Shown piece by piece: positions 22,592 through 33,900 of a DNA stretch of 64,000 nucleotides. The notes under the pieces are model-generated. The model was not told the origin of the DNA, did not search any database, and worked only from the letters and a program-made list of their open reading frames with translations. Location of the stretch: contig AP026128.1 of NCBI GenBank assembly GCA_030295235.1, forward strand, positions 434,001 to 498,000, read 5' to 3'. The DNA comes from Fistulifera solaris (taxonomy: Eukaryota > Bacillariophyta > Bacillariophyceae > Naviculales > Stauroneidaceae). Each line of letters starts with the position of its first letter. Position 1 is the stretch's first letter. The position numbers and the translations under genes are program-made.

Positions 22592-23985
22592 ATGTTAACT
22601 TGCGAACTATCTGGAGAAGTAATTGTCGAAGGAGGCGTGGTGACGCCCTCCGGTCATGTTTGCAGCCGTCGAATCTTGCTGCAAAAATTTCAAGAGAACG
22701 GTGGATTGGACCCTTTCACCCAAGCACCGCTGTCGGAAGATGATCTCATTGAACTCAAAACCAGCACCAACGTTCCACCACGAACAGCTGCGTCATTTCC
22801 ATCCATATTAAAGCATTTACAAGAAGAGTATGACGCCGTCTTGTTGGAGTTGATCGACACACGGGCGGCCTTGCAAGAAACGCGCCAAGAGTTGTCGACG
22901 GCCTTGTATCAAAATGATGCGGCGATTCGAGTTATTGCCCGACTTTCCGCGGAACGGGATGCTGCGCGGAATACACAAATGGAACAACCACCACCGGAAA
23001 AGAAACGAAAGGTTGCGGCGGCTATCGAGTCGCAGAATTTGTCGGAAAAAGATCTGCAAGAGATGCAGGACGTCTGGGAGTCACTCAAATCGACACGAAA
23101 AGCTCGACAGAAGGAAGCAAGTGATAAAGCGTGGAGTCCTGAACAGCATGCAGCTCTGCAAGTCTCTCAACAAAGCATGACGTTGGAATCGCCCACTAGT
23201 TTGGCTGTATCGGCATCATCAATAGTCGGGTGCAGTCATAAGCAGTTGCTGCTTTACGACGCTCAACAGCACAAAGTGATTGCTTCGGTGGATGCGAGCT
23301 TGTCAACGGTCGATATCGATTCAAAGCACATTGCTGGAGGCTCCGACTCGGGGCTTTTGTCGATTTGGTTGTACCAAGAAGGTATCAAACTGGCGCATTC
23401 TGTTTCGGTAGATCAAGCCATTGTGCATGTCCAGCTTCATCCCAATCAGACGCACGTCATTGTTACAACACAGGATGGTGTGATTCGCATCTTTCGAATC
23501 GAAGAATCGGTTCCGCTGGTGGGAGTCTACAAAAACGAAGGGGCTACTCTTACAACCGGTGCGCTGCACCCGGATGGTTTGATCTACATTGTAGGGACGA
23601 CTACGGGAACGTTGGCTATTTGGGATCTCAAAAACCAAGTTCTTGCTGGAACGATGGGCGGGGGGTCACCGGTCGTGGATGTTGTTTTTCCAACAATGGA
23701 TATCACATAGCGGCAGCGCACGAAAACGGCGTGATTGTCATTTGGGATTTGCGAAAACAGAAAGAGGTGACTCGGTTAGAGACACCCGGTGTTTCCTCCG
23801 TGTGTTTTGATGCTACTGGGAAGTTTCTAGTGTATGGGAAAAAGGAAGGGGTTTCGATTACCGCTGTCAAGCAGTGGGATAAAAAGGTCACTATTCCGTG
23901 TCCGGGGGTAGAAAGAATAGTCTGGAGTGAAGATTGGTTGGTCGTATCGACGCCTTCGGGAGTCCAATTTGTTGCACCCTCTTAA
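22592..23985 (+). CDS. PRP19: Pre-mRNA-processing factor 19 (PRP19), U-box E3 ligase, with one frame break
   Basis: Scaffold ubiquitin ligase of the spliceosomal NineTeen complex. The start is the ATG at 22592 (MLTCELSGEVIVEGG), which leads into the U-box (VTPSGHVCSRRILLQKF, DPFTQAPL). The tetramerising coiled coil contains RQELSTALYQNDAAIRVIARL, a PRP19 signature, followed by a Lys-rich linker and WD40 blades (HPDGLIYIVGTTTGTLAIWDL; VIVIWDLRKQ). The frame breaks at a run of five T (23685-23689). One more T would continue VVDVVFSNNGYHIAAAHENG and give 464 residues, within the family's usual 480-525 range. An essential gene is unlikely to be truncated in blade 4, so a sequence error is the best explanation. 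Confidence 0.92.
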
Positions 23986-24650
23986 TCAAAGCCTGTAATT
24001 AATCGACAATACAGATGCCAATGCGCGTATGTAATCGCTTTTTGTATGAAATTCTTTTTTATTACTACTTCCGTCGCTGGCAGATCAGTTTCGGATGTGC
24101 GAAAGTACTGTAGATGTTGTAGGAAAAACGTCGTGGTAGTCAACAAAGTGATTGTTAACGATGAACCGTCGATGATGTGGGTTTAGTGAAAGTTCGAAAC
24201 CAAAAAGTTTCCTAGAGTAATTTTTGTTGCCCCAGGTAAAAAGCGGCACCTTCTAAGGGCTAACCTTCGTTAACAAATTATTTGCCAAGTTTCATTGAAA
24301 TATTTTAATTAGTTTCCCGAGCCATGCCTCGTCGTATCCTAACAGCAACAAGTCTTCGAAAAAGTGCAATCTAAATCCCGGTAAGTGAATTACAGCAATG
24401 AAGAAAGGCGACGGGCAATCAACAAAAAGAGAGCCAGGTTAATTGTTTCTTAAACTAGCTGCGTTTGCATGCGATTCTCGCCGCAATCTAGGGTTCTGTG
24501 AGTACTAGTACAGTCGTCGAATATCATCTTGTATCTGACAGTGGCACAAACCGAGACTGCGACCACGTATTCGATTTGATTCTACTTGTAGCGTAGCTCG
24601 TCGGCAACAAAAGAGAACGAAAAGCGATCGGTCGAATTTCAAGAAACGGC
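23986..24650. other. Convergent 3' region between PRP19 and the rhomboid gene
   Basis: No family-like coding sequence, RNA gene or clear repeat is recognised. It should contain both 3' UTRs. Confidence 0.35.
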
Positions 24651-25565
24651 TCAAACAAAATCTTGAGTTGGAACATCCTCTGTCGGTAGTCCACTCCATT
24701 CTTCCCCGACGAGCGACTCTTCGGTCCCTCGTTGTCGAAATCGTCGCATCATCCGCATCCAAAAGCTCCTGATGGGTTCTACTGCAGAAGGAATCGATGA
24801 AACCAATGGCGTCCCGGTCGCTGGAACGAATGACGGACTACGCGTCAGAATGTTCACGAAGGGCCACTCTTCCATCGTTTGGAGGCGACGTTCGTCGATC
24901 ATGAGTATGCCATCGAAACATCCCGCACTGTGGAGGAACCCCGTCACAATACCGGACAAATGGCCGTAAAAGGAAATGTTGGGCAAGATCAATTGCAGTA
25001 CCGACAGTCTTTGGACGGTGGTGAGACACAAGCAGTGGAAGCACAAAACATGCCACGACGATTCTGCTTACAATGCAAAGGGATAGAACAACGGTGGCAC
25101 CTCGATTATTCCGAACAACGAACGAGGTTGCGAACTGCTGGTCACGTCTAGCACCAGCATGTGAAATAGAACTCCCGAAAAACCGACCGAGTGCTGCAAA
25201 TACAGATCGTTGTTGCCGATAACCAGGAAAAGCAAGGATATTGCGATATAAACCATGGATATCATAACAATCGACATGAAGGTGGAGAAAAGATGGTACA
25301 CAGTTCCGACTCGTTTCTCGACCGCGGAGCTGATAGCAAAAGCGGAAAGCATGTTCAGCGCAATATGCAAAAAGTTTGCATGGAAGAATGCGTGTGTGAG
25401 GATGCGATAGACCTCCCAATGCTCCACAATCCGTTGCGGACAGAGAGTGAACGTTTGCAGCGGCAAATTCAAGATTGTTTGGCAGCCGTACACGACGACG
25501 CAGAACGCTATCACCGTCAACGTGGACGGTGGGACTAACTGCACTTCTTCATTCAATCGCGACAT
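24651..25565 (-). CDS. Rhomboid-family intramembrane serine protease (RHBDD1-like)
   Basis: Two exons (25565-25072 and 25008-24651) encode 283 residues. The intron (complement 25009-25071, 63 nt) starts GTAAGC and joins in phase 2, giving PLFYPFALLSVLQLILPN. About six hydrophobic helices are visible. Catalytic features are present: HANFLHIALNM after the first helix, the nucleophile Ser in GFSGVLF, and the His of the dyad in FYGHLSGIVTG. The ~90-residue hydrophilic tail has no domain I recognise. The start ATG at 25565 (MSRLNEEVQL) precedes the first helix by about 15 residues, so there is no transit peptide and an ER or Golgi location is likely (inference). Its promoter abuts the minisatellite. 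Confidence 0.85.
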
Positions 25566-25724
25566 AATACAATGATTGTACGGTTGATTGGCTGGAAAAG
25601 CTCTAACTTTAAGAAATGGTTTGCGGCCGGTCGTGAAGTGAACAACATACCAGGTAATAACAAAAAAATCCCAATATTTTTTGGCAAGACGACTTGCAAA
25701 CAGCACACACCTACATTATTTTCT

Positions 25725-26180
25725 GGACACGTAAAATACAACTGGTCCAGATTTTCTGGACCAGTGTTATTAATACCACACTCCCAGATTTCCTGGGAAC
25801 GTGGAAAATACAACTGGTCCAGATTTTCTGGAGCAGTGTAAATATCAAACCCCAGATTTCCTGGGAACGTGAAAATACAACTGGTCCAGATTTTCTGGAC
25901 CAGTGTTATTAATACCACACTCCCAATTTTTCTGGGAACGTGAGAATTACAATTGGTCCAGATTTTCTGGACCAATGTAAATATCAAACTCCCAGATTTT
26001 CTGGGAACGTGAAAATACAACTGGTCCAGATTTTCTGGACCATTGTAAATATCAAACACCCAGATTTCCTGGGAACGTCAAAGTACAACTGGTCCAGATT
26101 TTCTGGACCAGCGTAAATACCACCAACCCACATTTTCTGGATACGTGAAAACCACTTCTCCACATTTTCTGGACGCAGGT
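25725..26180. repeat. Minisatellite of ~70-bp units with nested palindromes
   Basis: Six clear copies of a ~70-72 bp unit plus degenerate edges. Each unit has palindrome 1, CTGGTCCAGATTTTCTGGAC (arms GGTCCAGA/TCTGGACC), and palindrome 2, CCCAGATTTCCTGGG, followed by AACGTGAAAATACAA. The spacers alternate between GTTATTAATACCACAC and GTAAATATCAAAC types. The array fills most of the 700-bp gap between the divergent rhomboid and myosin genes. Confidence 0.92.
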
Positions 26181-26267
26181 GAGAATGACCGCAGAGGAAT
26201 TCTTTTTCCTGGCTTTGTCTTATCTTAGAAGTGGCTCCTTCATATCTTAAACACAATTAACGGCTTT

Positions 26268-29200
26268 ATGATACACGATATACACGAGAGCGGCAACAAG
26301 GGAACTCGCGTTTGGGTCAAACGATACTTGTTTCCCTCAGAGTCTACCCGCAGAGTCGTCCGAGCGGCCAGTAACGATGAACTCGATCGTCGGTTGTCGA
26401 AAAAAAGCATTGTACGTTCTCACTCGGGAGACGAAGTATTTTCGCCAACTCGAAAGCGGTCCAATAATATTCGACTAGCATCCTATGGTGTCGAGGAATA
26501 TGAGTGGGCATTAGGGTGGATGAATGAACAAGAAACCGACGAGACCATTTCAATACGTTTGGATGACAGTGAGAACAAAAATGGCCTTATTAAGGTCACA
26601 ACGATAACGCTTTCGAGAGAGAGAATTGGAACCGAAGTTTTAATTGCGAATCCTACGCCATCGGCTCCGAACGACTTGGTCACATTAGATCATTTTCACG
26701 AACCGACGGTGGTGGAATGTTTGCGACGGCGATTCGCGCAAGGTCACATTTATACCAACACCGGGCCCGTTTTAATTGCTCTCAATCCCTTTCAAAATAT
26801 GACCGATTTGTACGGAGAGGATGTTATGCGCAGGTATTGGAATCATGCGGAACAACCAGCATTGGATCACGACGATCTCTTGCCCCCACATGTGTACGCG
26901 ATTGCCGACAATTCGTTCCGCAATATGATGCGTGGTTTAGAAATGAGTGTCTCCTCGTCCAAGAAAAATACCAATCAGAGTATTTTAGTGTCGGGAGAAT
27001 CCGGAGCCGGGAAGACCGTGACGACCAAATATATCATGAAATATCTGGCGGCTCTCTCGCAACGGGCGCATCAATCCGCGGCGGGACGAACGCGGGCCTA
27101 TTTGAACGTTCCGTCATCCCATTCATCGTCCGATTTAAATTCGTCCTTTTCCATCGAAGCGCAGGTGTTACAGAGTAACCCTATTTTGGAGTCGTTCGGG
27201 AATGCTAGAACTGTACGGAATGACAATTCGAGTCGATTTGGGAAATTCATTCAAATGCAATTTTGTGAAACGGGGCGTCTTTTGGGGACCGCGATTGAAA
27301 CCTATTTATTAGAGAAAGTGCGGGTCGTACACCAAAGTGAAGGAGAAAGGAATTATCACATTTTTTACGAGTTGTTGTCGGCTTCTGTACCCGAAGAAGA
27401 AAGTGTTCGACTGCAAACTCGGAATCGAATGCCCTCGGATTTTAAGCTGTTATCGAGTGGAACCTACGTACGGCGCGACGGTGTAAAAGACTCGGATACG
27501 TACCAGGAGCTGCAAAAAGCAATGAAGATGATTGGATTTTCGTCAGAAGAGGTATCGGATATTATGGCTGTAACCGCTGCTATAATGCACGCATCGAACA
27601 CAATATTCGATCCTAAGGTTGACGAAGGATGCTGCGTGGCACGGGATAATGCGCACGTGACCGCTGCGTGCCAACTTCTCGGCATTCCAATAGACGATTT
27701 TGAAGAGGCTTTGTGCTTCTTTTCTCGTATCGCAGGAGGGCAGGTCTATAGGTCCCCACAAACCGTGGAAAGAGCAAAGAAGGGTCTTGACGCACTCCTC
27801 AAAGCCACATACGGTGCACTTTTTGAATTTCTGGTAAAACGGATCAATAATTCCATCTGCGGTCACGAAAATGGTCATTCATCTGTGATCGGAGTTCTCG
27901 ACATTTTTGGCTTCGAATCGTTCACGACAAATTCATTTGAGCAGCTCTGCATCAACTACTGCAACGAAGTATTGCAGCAACAGTTCAATACGTTCATGTT
28001 AAAGAACGAACAGGCTGAATATATAAGCGAAGGCATCGATTGGGATTTTATCAAATTTCCCGAGAATCAGGATGTTCTCGATCTGATCGAGCATAAAACC
28101 GACGGCATTATGTCAATATTGGACGACATGTGCAAGGCTCCCGGGGCGTCGGACAAAGCTTTTGCGAGCGAAATCATTAAGCGGTGTGATAAACAGTCGT
28201 GCTTTACCGCGAATTTCAAAGACACATCGCCAATGTTTTCGATCAAGCATTTCGCTGGATCAGTCGAATACACAACGGATGGATTCTTAGAAAAGAATCG
28301 AAATGAGCTTCCCAAAGAAACGAGCGAATTGTTGAGAAGTAGCAGCAGCAAGTTTGTTCATAAATTGGCAGATATCATTGTGGACTCTTCATCCAATGGC
28401 AATGCCGAAGCTTCGAAAACACGGACAGTGAAAACTGTCGGTGGTTTCTTTCGTCAACAGGTGAAGGATCTACGACAAAAAATTGATGCAACGTATCCAC
28501 ACTACGTGCGATGTATCAAACCCAATGCCGCATTAGTTCATAGTGAATATGATTCAGCAATGGTCGCGCAACAGCTTCGATGTGGAGGTATTCTACAGGC
28601 CGTCAGCGTCACACGGGACGGATTTACATTGCATTATAGCCACGAGGATTTCTTGCAGCGGTACCAGGTTCTTGTTACCGAAACGGCCGGTAAAGTGACG
28701 GTTTCAAAACAAGCGATTGAGATCGAATGTAAGAAACTCGTCGATACTCTGCTCGCACGGATCGAGGAAGAAGAGCAGTATCACTCGAACAAAGAAAGTG
28801 CCGATGATCTAGCCACCGAAGAATCCGCCGTCGATACAACAGAGATTTCCGAAGAGGTGTTGATTCAGTTCGGCAAAACCAAAGTTTTATTGAAGCATCA
28901 TGCTTTCCTGTCTCTGGAGCGACAATTGGGTGCGGTCCAAAACCGCAATGCGACCATACTGAACACCGCATTCCGGCGGCACTTTTGTCAAACGGCGTAT
29001 CGCTGCGTTCGGGCGGCGTTTCGCGCCGAGCTGGCGAGTCGTGGGACGACCTTTGACGAGTGGTTCGAACATCGTGAAATCTATTACCGTCCCCGCGAAA
29101 AAGGCAGTCTGCGGATTCCGAACCTTGTGAGTCATCGCATGAAAATGTTCAATGCTGCCGCGGGTGGTAAGAAGAAGAAGGAAGTTGCCGATGATAGCAA

Positions 29201-29297
29201 ACGAATCGAATTGAAGAATCAAGTATGGATTCTTCAGGACGATGGTCTCTTTAAGCGCAATCCCGACTATGTAGGTGAATCAATCGAAGCCGAGTAG
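26268..29297 (+). CDS. Unconventional myosin heavy chain (motor domain, almost no tail)
   Basis: Intron-free frame of 1,009 residues, an actin-based ATPase motor. Motifs are the P-loop GESGAGKT (243-250), switch I NDNSSRFGK (318-326), switch II DIFGFE (545-550), the actin-binding YVRCIKPN segment (CIKPN from 749), and converter QLRCGGILQAVSVTRDGF. The neck after the converter has only a weak IQ-like stretch (ILNTAFRRHFCQTAYRCVRAAFRAELASRG). The protein ends about 90 residues later with a basic patch (AAGGKKKKEV) and WILQDDGLFKRNPDYVGE. No coiled coil, FERM, MyTH4 or other tail domain is seen. A ~130-residue N-terminal extension has a short SH3-like YEWALGWMNE segment. Diatoms have several lineage-specific myosin classes; I cannot assign the class by eye. 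Confidence 0.95.
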   Translation: MIHDIHESGNKGTRVWVKRYLFPSESTRRVVRAASNDELDRRLSKKSIVRSHSGDEVFSPTRKRSNNIRLASYGVEEYEWALGWMNEQETDETISIRLDDSENKNGLIKVTTITLSRERIGTEVLIANPTPSAPNDLVTLDHFHEPTVVECLRRRFAQGHIYTNTGPVLIALNPFQNMTDLYGEDVMRRYWNHAEQPALDHDDLLPPHVYAIADNSFRNMMRGLEMSVSSSKKNTNQSILVSGESGAGKTVTTKYIMKYLAALSQRAHQSAAGRTRAYLNVPSSHSSSDLNSSFSIEAQVLQSNPILESFGNARTVRNDNSSRFGKFIQMQFCETGRLLGTAIETYLLEKVRVVHQSEGERNYHIFYELLSASVPEEESVRLQTRNRMPSDFKLLSSGTYVRRDGVKDSDTYQELQKAMKMIGFSSEEVSDIMAVTAAIMHASNTIFDPKVDEGCCVARDNAHVTAACQLLGIPIDDFEEALCFFSRIAGGQVYRSPQTVERAKKGLDALLKATYGALFEFLVKRINNSICGHENGHSSVIGVLDIFGFESFTTNSFEQLCINYCNEVLQQQFNTFMLKNEQAEYISEGIDWDFIKFPENQDVLDLIEHKTDGIMSILDDMCKAPGASDKAFASEIIKRCDKQSCFTANFKDTSPMFSIKHFAGSVEYTTDGFLEKNRNELPKETSELLRSSSSKFVHKLADIIVDSSSNGNAEASKTRTVKTVGGFFRQQVKDLRQKIDATYPHYVRCIKPNAALVHSEYDSAMVAQQLRCGGILQAVSVTRDGFTLHYSHEDFLQRYQVLVTETAGKVTVSKQAIEIECKKLVDTLLARIEEEEQYHSNKESADDLATEESAVDTTEISEEVLIQFGKTKVLLKHHAFLSLERQLGAVQNRNATILNTAFRRHFCQTAYRCVRAAFRAELASRGTTFDEWFEHREIYYRPREKGSLRIPNLVSHRMKMFNAAAGGKKKKEVADDSKRIELKNQVWILQDDGLFKRNPDYVGESIEAE

Positions 29298-29597
29298 TAA
29301 CAATCAGCTCGCGGTTCTGATTGAAAATGCTAAGTAGATTAACTACGCTGATCATTGTATACGACTGAACGAATTAATCTTGGGAAGCTATATGTTTGGG
29401 GATGAACCCGATGATTTAACAACTCAAATTGCGCTTAGCTTGTGAGCCCAACTGACTATATTACTACAGGTACAAGGTTAGGATGGTTTACGCGAAGAGC
29501 ACAACCATACCAGCAATCATCGGTAGAATCGTTCTGTAGCAACAAGAGAAACGTGAGGTACTGTCGGAACCTACGAGACTTTCAAATCCATGATGAC

Positions 29598-30344
29598 TTA
29601 CAATCCGGATGCGGACGATTGTAGGCCGACCGTATCGGTATTCAAGTCCGAGACCGCCGTGGGATCCTCTTCACCGACGGGCGCCAGAACCACCGGAGAC
29701 GCCACGGGCGAAATTACGGGAGTAACGACCGGCGTCAGAATCGATGTTGGTAGAACGATCATGACCGGTGCTCCGCTGGGAACGTCACTGGGTGCATCGC
29801 TGAGGAAATCACTTGGGGCATCGCTGGGCGCATCGCTCACATCGGGTTCTACCGGCGCAATCGGTTCGACTACGGGAGACGGCACGGGCACCGGAACGGG
29901 AGCGGGCACCGGCACGGGAACATCGACAATGTCTTCACAAGCCAACGGAGCATATCCTGTAATTTCCACGTTGCGTTCTTCTCCCACGACCGAATTGTCT
30001 TGATCGATCAAAATTTGATAGGGATATCCGGCCGCATAATACGCAATGCGGCACGCCGCACCTTCTACGGGGCATCGCATGTAGCACAACGAACTGATTT
30101 CCGTCATGTAATCCGTTAATGACATGGCACCTCCTTGTGCGACACCATTTTTGACACGAATCGATTGGACCGACGGTGTATTCGAAATGCGATTCGTCGT
30201 CAACGTGAACTGATAGCACGGCGGTGGAGTGAACTTGTTGTTGTTGGTCGTCCATTCGCTCAAACCAGTCTCCCATCCGTCGGGGCATTGACTGAATGCG
30301 GCTGGTAGAAAAAGAAATGGAAGTAAGGTACACAGTTTCATCAT
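29598..30344 (-). CDS. Secreted Pro/Val- and Ser-Asp-Pro-rich protein (possible cell-wall protein)
   Basis: 249 residues from tandem ATGs at 30344/30341. A clear signal peptide (MMKLCTLLPFLFLPAAFSQ) precedes a ~110-residue Cys-containing domain (CPDGWETGLSEW, PPCYQF, SLCYMRCPVEGAACRIAYY) with seven or so cysteines, then a low-complexity tail. The tail has a VPVPVPAPVPVP stretch and SDAPSDAPSDFLSDAPSD repeats, then a Val/Pro-rich end. Ser-Asp-Pro repeats are common in diatom wall and extracellular proteins, where Pro and Ser are often modified. No enzymatic motif is seen; the Cys-rich domain is unrecognised. Confidence 0.7.
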   Translation of the reverse strand: MMKLCTLLPFLFLPAAFSQCPDGWETGLSEWTTNNNKFTPPPCYQFTLTTNRISNTPSVQSIRVKNGVAQGGAMSLTDYMTEISSLCYMRCPVEGAACRIAYYAAGYPYQILIDQDNSVVGEERNVEITGYAPLACEDIVDVPVPVPAPVPVPVPSPVVEPIAPVEPDVSDAPSDAPSDFLSDAPSDVPSGAPVMIVLPTSILTPVVTPVISPVASPVVLAPVGEEDPTAVSDLNTDTVGLQSSASGL

Positions 30345-30956
30345 GGTAACAGAAATGAATTGTAGAGGAGGAGATGTGAGACGAAACACACATACAACAC
30401 GTCGACCTTTGAAAACGGTGCAGGTGCAAAAATGAGGCAATGTACTTGGATCGCTATAGCAATGCGAGGTACAAGAAACAAGAGAGTTGTTTGGCGCGTC
30501 CTACTCCGATTTGGCACTGTCTTGGAGCCGCTCTAAGAAAAAGACCGTTAAAACATTTGCAACGGAGAAATAACATTTGAAACGAATACAATCCTACTTC
30601 CAGTATCGTCATTAATTTTCTTTCAAAAAAATACCTTTGGATTAATTAAGAGATTGAATACCGCACAGCTCAGGTACTTACGAAGTGCGAATTTCCGTCT
30701 ATCCAGGTCCCGAGTCCAACGTCATCCTTCATTCAACACCTTCCGTCTTCACAACGCTCCACGCAACAAGCGCAATGATGCGTGACACGCCCGACGAAAT
30801 CGAACCATGATAGATTTTGGAGACTTCGTGCATTGCAAATCAAACCATCAACTTGTAGTCGTATTCCTGTAAACAAATCAGTGTACACACCTTTTCATTA
30901 TTGTTGGTTGATTGGAGCGAAACAGCGTGTCGAACGAGAGATTTCTTCGCTGCAAC
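30345..30956. other. Divergent promoter between the secreted-protein and DmX genes
   Basis: Non-coding by eye, with A/T-rich tracts (TTAATTAAGA near 30650) and no repeat. It presumably holds both promoters. Confidence 0.35.
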
Positions 30957-33900
30957 ATGCCCACGGAAGAATCATCTTTGCCCCGCAGCGGAGCGTTACG
31001 TCCCCCCGGGGAATTGGGACACGCCTTATCTCCCAGCGAAAGTGATCTTTCGAAAGGAAAAGGAGGCAAACACTCCCAGGCACACCCCGCCGTCCTCCAG
31101 GCGGATCAAGAGGAACAAGCTGCGATCGAACGAAATCACCGCGCGCGACACGTTGCGCCCCCGCACCCGGCCATCGGTACCCTTTCGTTGGTGACGGCAT
31201 TGTGTTACAACGGAATGCCCATTGTGGTCGGCACAACGCGGCATGGATGTTATGTCATTTGTCCGCAAACTCATTATCTGTTGCAAACTTTGTCGCTCGG
31301 CAGTTCGTCCGAAATCATTGCCCTCGTTTCGTGCGATGAAACGGGTCTTTTGGTCGTCGCACACGAAGATGGGTACCTTCAAACCTATCTTCCGCAGGCT
31401 TGTGATCCGGCGACCGAAAATTTCGGTCCGTATCGTTGGTGGGATGCGGCCTATTATGACTGCAAGTCGTTGTTTTCGGCCCCACAGTTCCAGGGAGATT
31501 TGGATGTATCGTTGTCACACAATTACAAATTTCTGGTCGCACATTCCGATCAACTGGCGGTCCTCAGCATTCATGCATCGATCGATGCGCAAGGTCCCAT
31601 GAAAGAAGCGGAAATTGTTTGGACGACCCAACTTCCGGGAAGAGTCGCCCTGGCTCGCATCTCCGGCAATGCGCATTCCATTGCCGTGGTGTTGCACAAG
31701 AATGTTGACGACGATGGAGCGGAGGGGGTGCATACGTTTGATCGCGATTGGAATGATGGGAGTCAAGCCGATTCGTCCATACGAAGAGCAACATTGGTAC
31801 GATCGACGTCGGTGGGAATTTTGTACCGACCCGGTCCTTTTTTGGTGCACAATGCCGCCGTCACGACCCTGTCGTTTCGAGGACTCGGTCATTTGCATTC
31901 CGGGGGAGCGGGGAAATGATTTGCTGCTGACGCATTGTGCTCGTGACTCTGTGGCGCGGATCTTTGCTCAACACGACTGGAAAGAATTGGTGGATTGGAC
32001 GACCTTGCGAAATACACGTGTGGAATGGATCCGGGGCATTTCGGCGTTCACTTTGGGTGATCTGGCGAGTCAGCGATCCAAGAAAGGTGGCACGATGCCC
32101 CGGACCAAGTCGGAAGAAGATATGTACGAGATTATGGGAAAAGGGGCACCGACACATTCGGTTCCCAATCATGCGCAGCCATACTCGGGCGCTGGTGCAT
32201 GGATATCGGAATTGTCGTTTCAAGGAGCATTACCAACAATACGTCTTTCGCGATTAACGTATCTTCAGCGCGGAATCGATGAAGCTTACCCAACTTTATT
32301 TGAATGCGTGTCTTCGCTGGTGCCGCCGAATACTTTCTTTTCACATGGAATTTTAGACACGACAAGTTGTGGCTTTTGTGTACAAGCCATTTGGCCGGCG
32401 TGGAATCCCTGGTTATCCGAAACGAACAATAGAACGGATGACACGGATACGTTGCGTGGTTCTGCCATGTCCTTTTTGGGGCTGTCGACTGGAGTGAATA
32501 CAAACGGGGGGCATTTTGGTGGTTCACTACTAGGGATTACCGAAACTCCTCCACTCGAGCTCCGAATCACTTGTACGCACCCCACTGGTGGAAGGATTAT
32601 GTTAATTGATTTTCGCCTCCGAGGGGATGAAACAGCAATCGACATTGAAGTGCCCCGGAGGGCTGAACTATCACTAGCAGATCTTGATCGTTTTATAGGA
32701 TCGAAGATTGAGACTAACGCGCCTCAGGCTTCACGTCAACACGAGTCTGGTAGGATGTCAGCTCGCGTGTCAACAACGCTTCGATCGGTGGACGTTTTAT
32801 GGCATCGTCCTGGTACCGCTTCGTTTCTGCCGTCCACCTGGCAGCCCGAAGACGTCGATCGACTGGGCAAAGCACTTGCGGAAGCCACTGTTGTTCATGA
32901 TCAGGTTCATGATGAGAGTTTATTGTCCGTCCCACTTGTTGAATCCCTTTTTCATCTTCCGAAAGAACTCAGACATGAGTCTATCATTGATGTCTTGTGG
33001 TGGCCAATTCGCGAGCCAAAATTTGGCGGCCAGTCCTACCTGGCAGCAATTACTACAGGTGGCTCAATCGTCATATTTTCGGTACCTCCACCCTATGGGT
33101 TCATGGAAACAAGTATGCCAAACAAGGAGGAATGTTTCCCGGACGGAGATGAAGGGCGAATCTCTCATGCTAACTCATTTAAATCCGACAAAACTGTACA
33201 TACTCGATCCGAATACGAAGTTTTCATAACACCTGATCCAGATCACGGACTCGGTCTCCGTCTCGAGTCCAAAGTGGACGGCTTGTGTGCTGTTGCAGGG
33301 TCTTTCAAAAAGCATCCGTTGAATGGTGACATGCTTCCTGCAGAAAGAACTGGCATGATATGTCTGGGCGATGAACTGATTAGTGCGAACGGCATAAACC
33401 TGGAAAATCAGCGTTTCGAGGACATTATTGCTCGCGTGCGTGAAACCGGTTTGTCGGTGGGGCCGGGAAATCCGATTTGTCTAAAGTTCCGTCCACTCCA
33501 GCAGACCTCAGTTGTACAAAGTATTGCTTCGAGAAACACATTCGAATCTGGTGACGGTGGTCAAGCATCAAGTCAAAATGATTTAAAATCCTCAAGCTCC
33601 ATCGGAAGCATCAAATCCGCCTCGCAATGTGTCAGTTCCTTTGTGAGTATTGGAAGAGCAAATACTTCTTCGAATGTGATCGCTGTTCTCGAAGGTGCAC
33701 TTGCGACAAGTAGTTGTCAGCACACAACCGACAGTCAATTCGTACTTGTTCCTCTTTTCCAGTTGATAGACTCGTCAGAAAATGGTGCTTTATTCATAGC
33801 TCTCGATGGCGCAGAAATTCAAGTATTTTCTATTTTCTTTAACGATAGTGTTGATGGGGCTCAGTTTGAGAAGATCGAACATTTGAATGTATTCGAAGGT

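Noticed and set aside
25553-26059. Frame encoding repeated NLDQLYF/WTSCIFTFP peptides
   Set aside because: Product of reading the 70-bp minisatellite, whose unit length is close to a multiple of three. Non-coding repeat is more likely.
25725-26180. CRISPR-like array
   Set aside because: Repeats and spacers are all similar to one another, no unique spacers are present, and the surroundings are eukaryotic.
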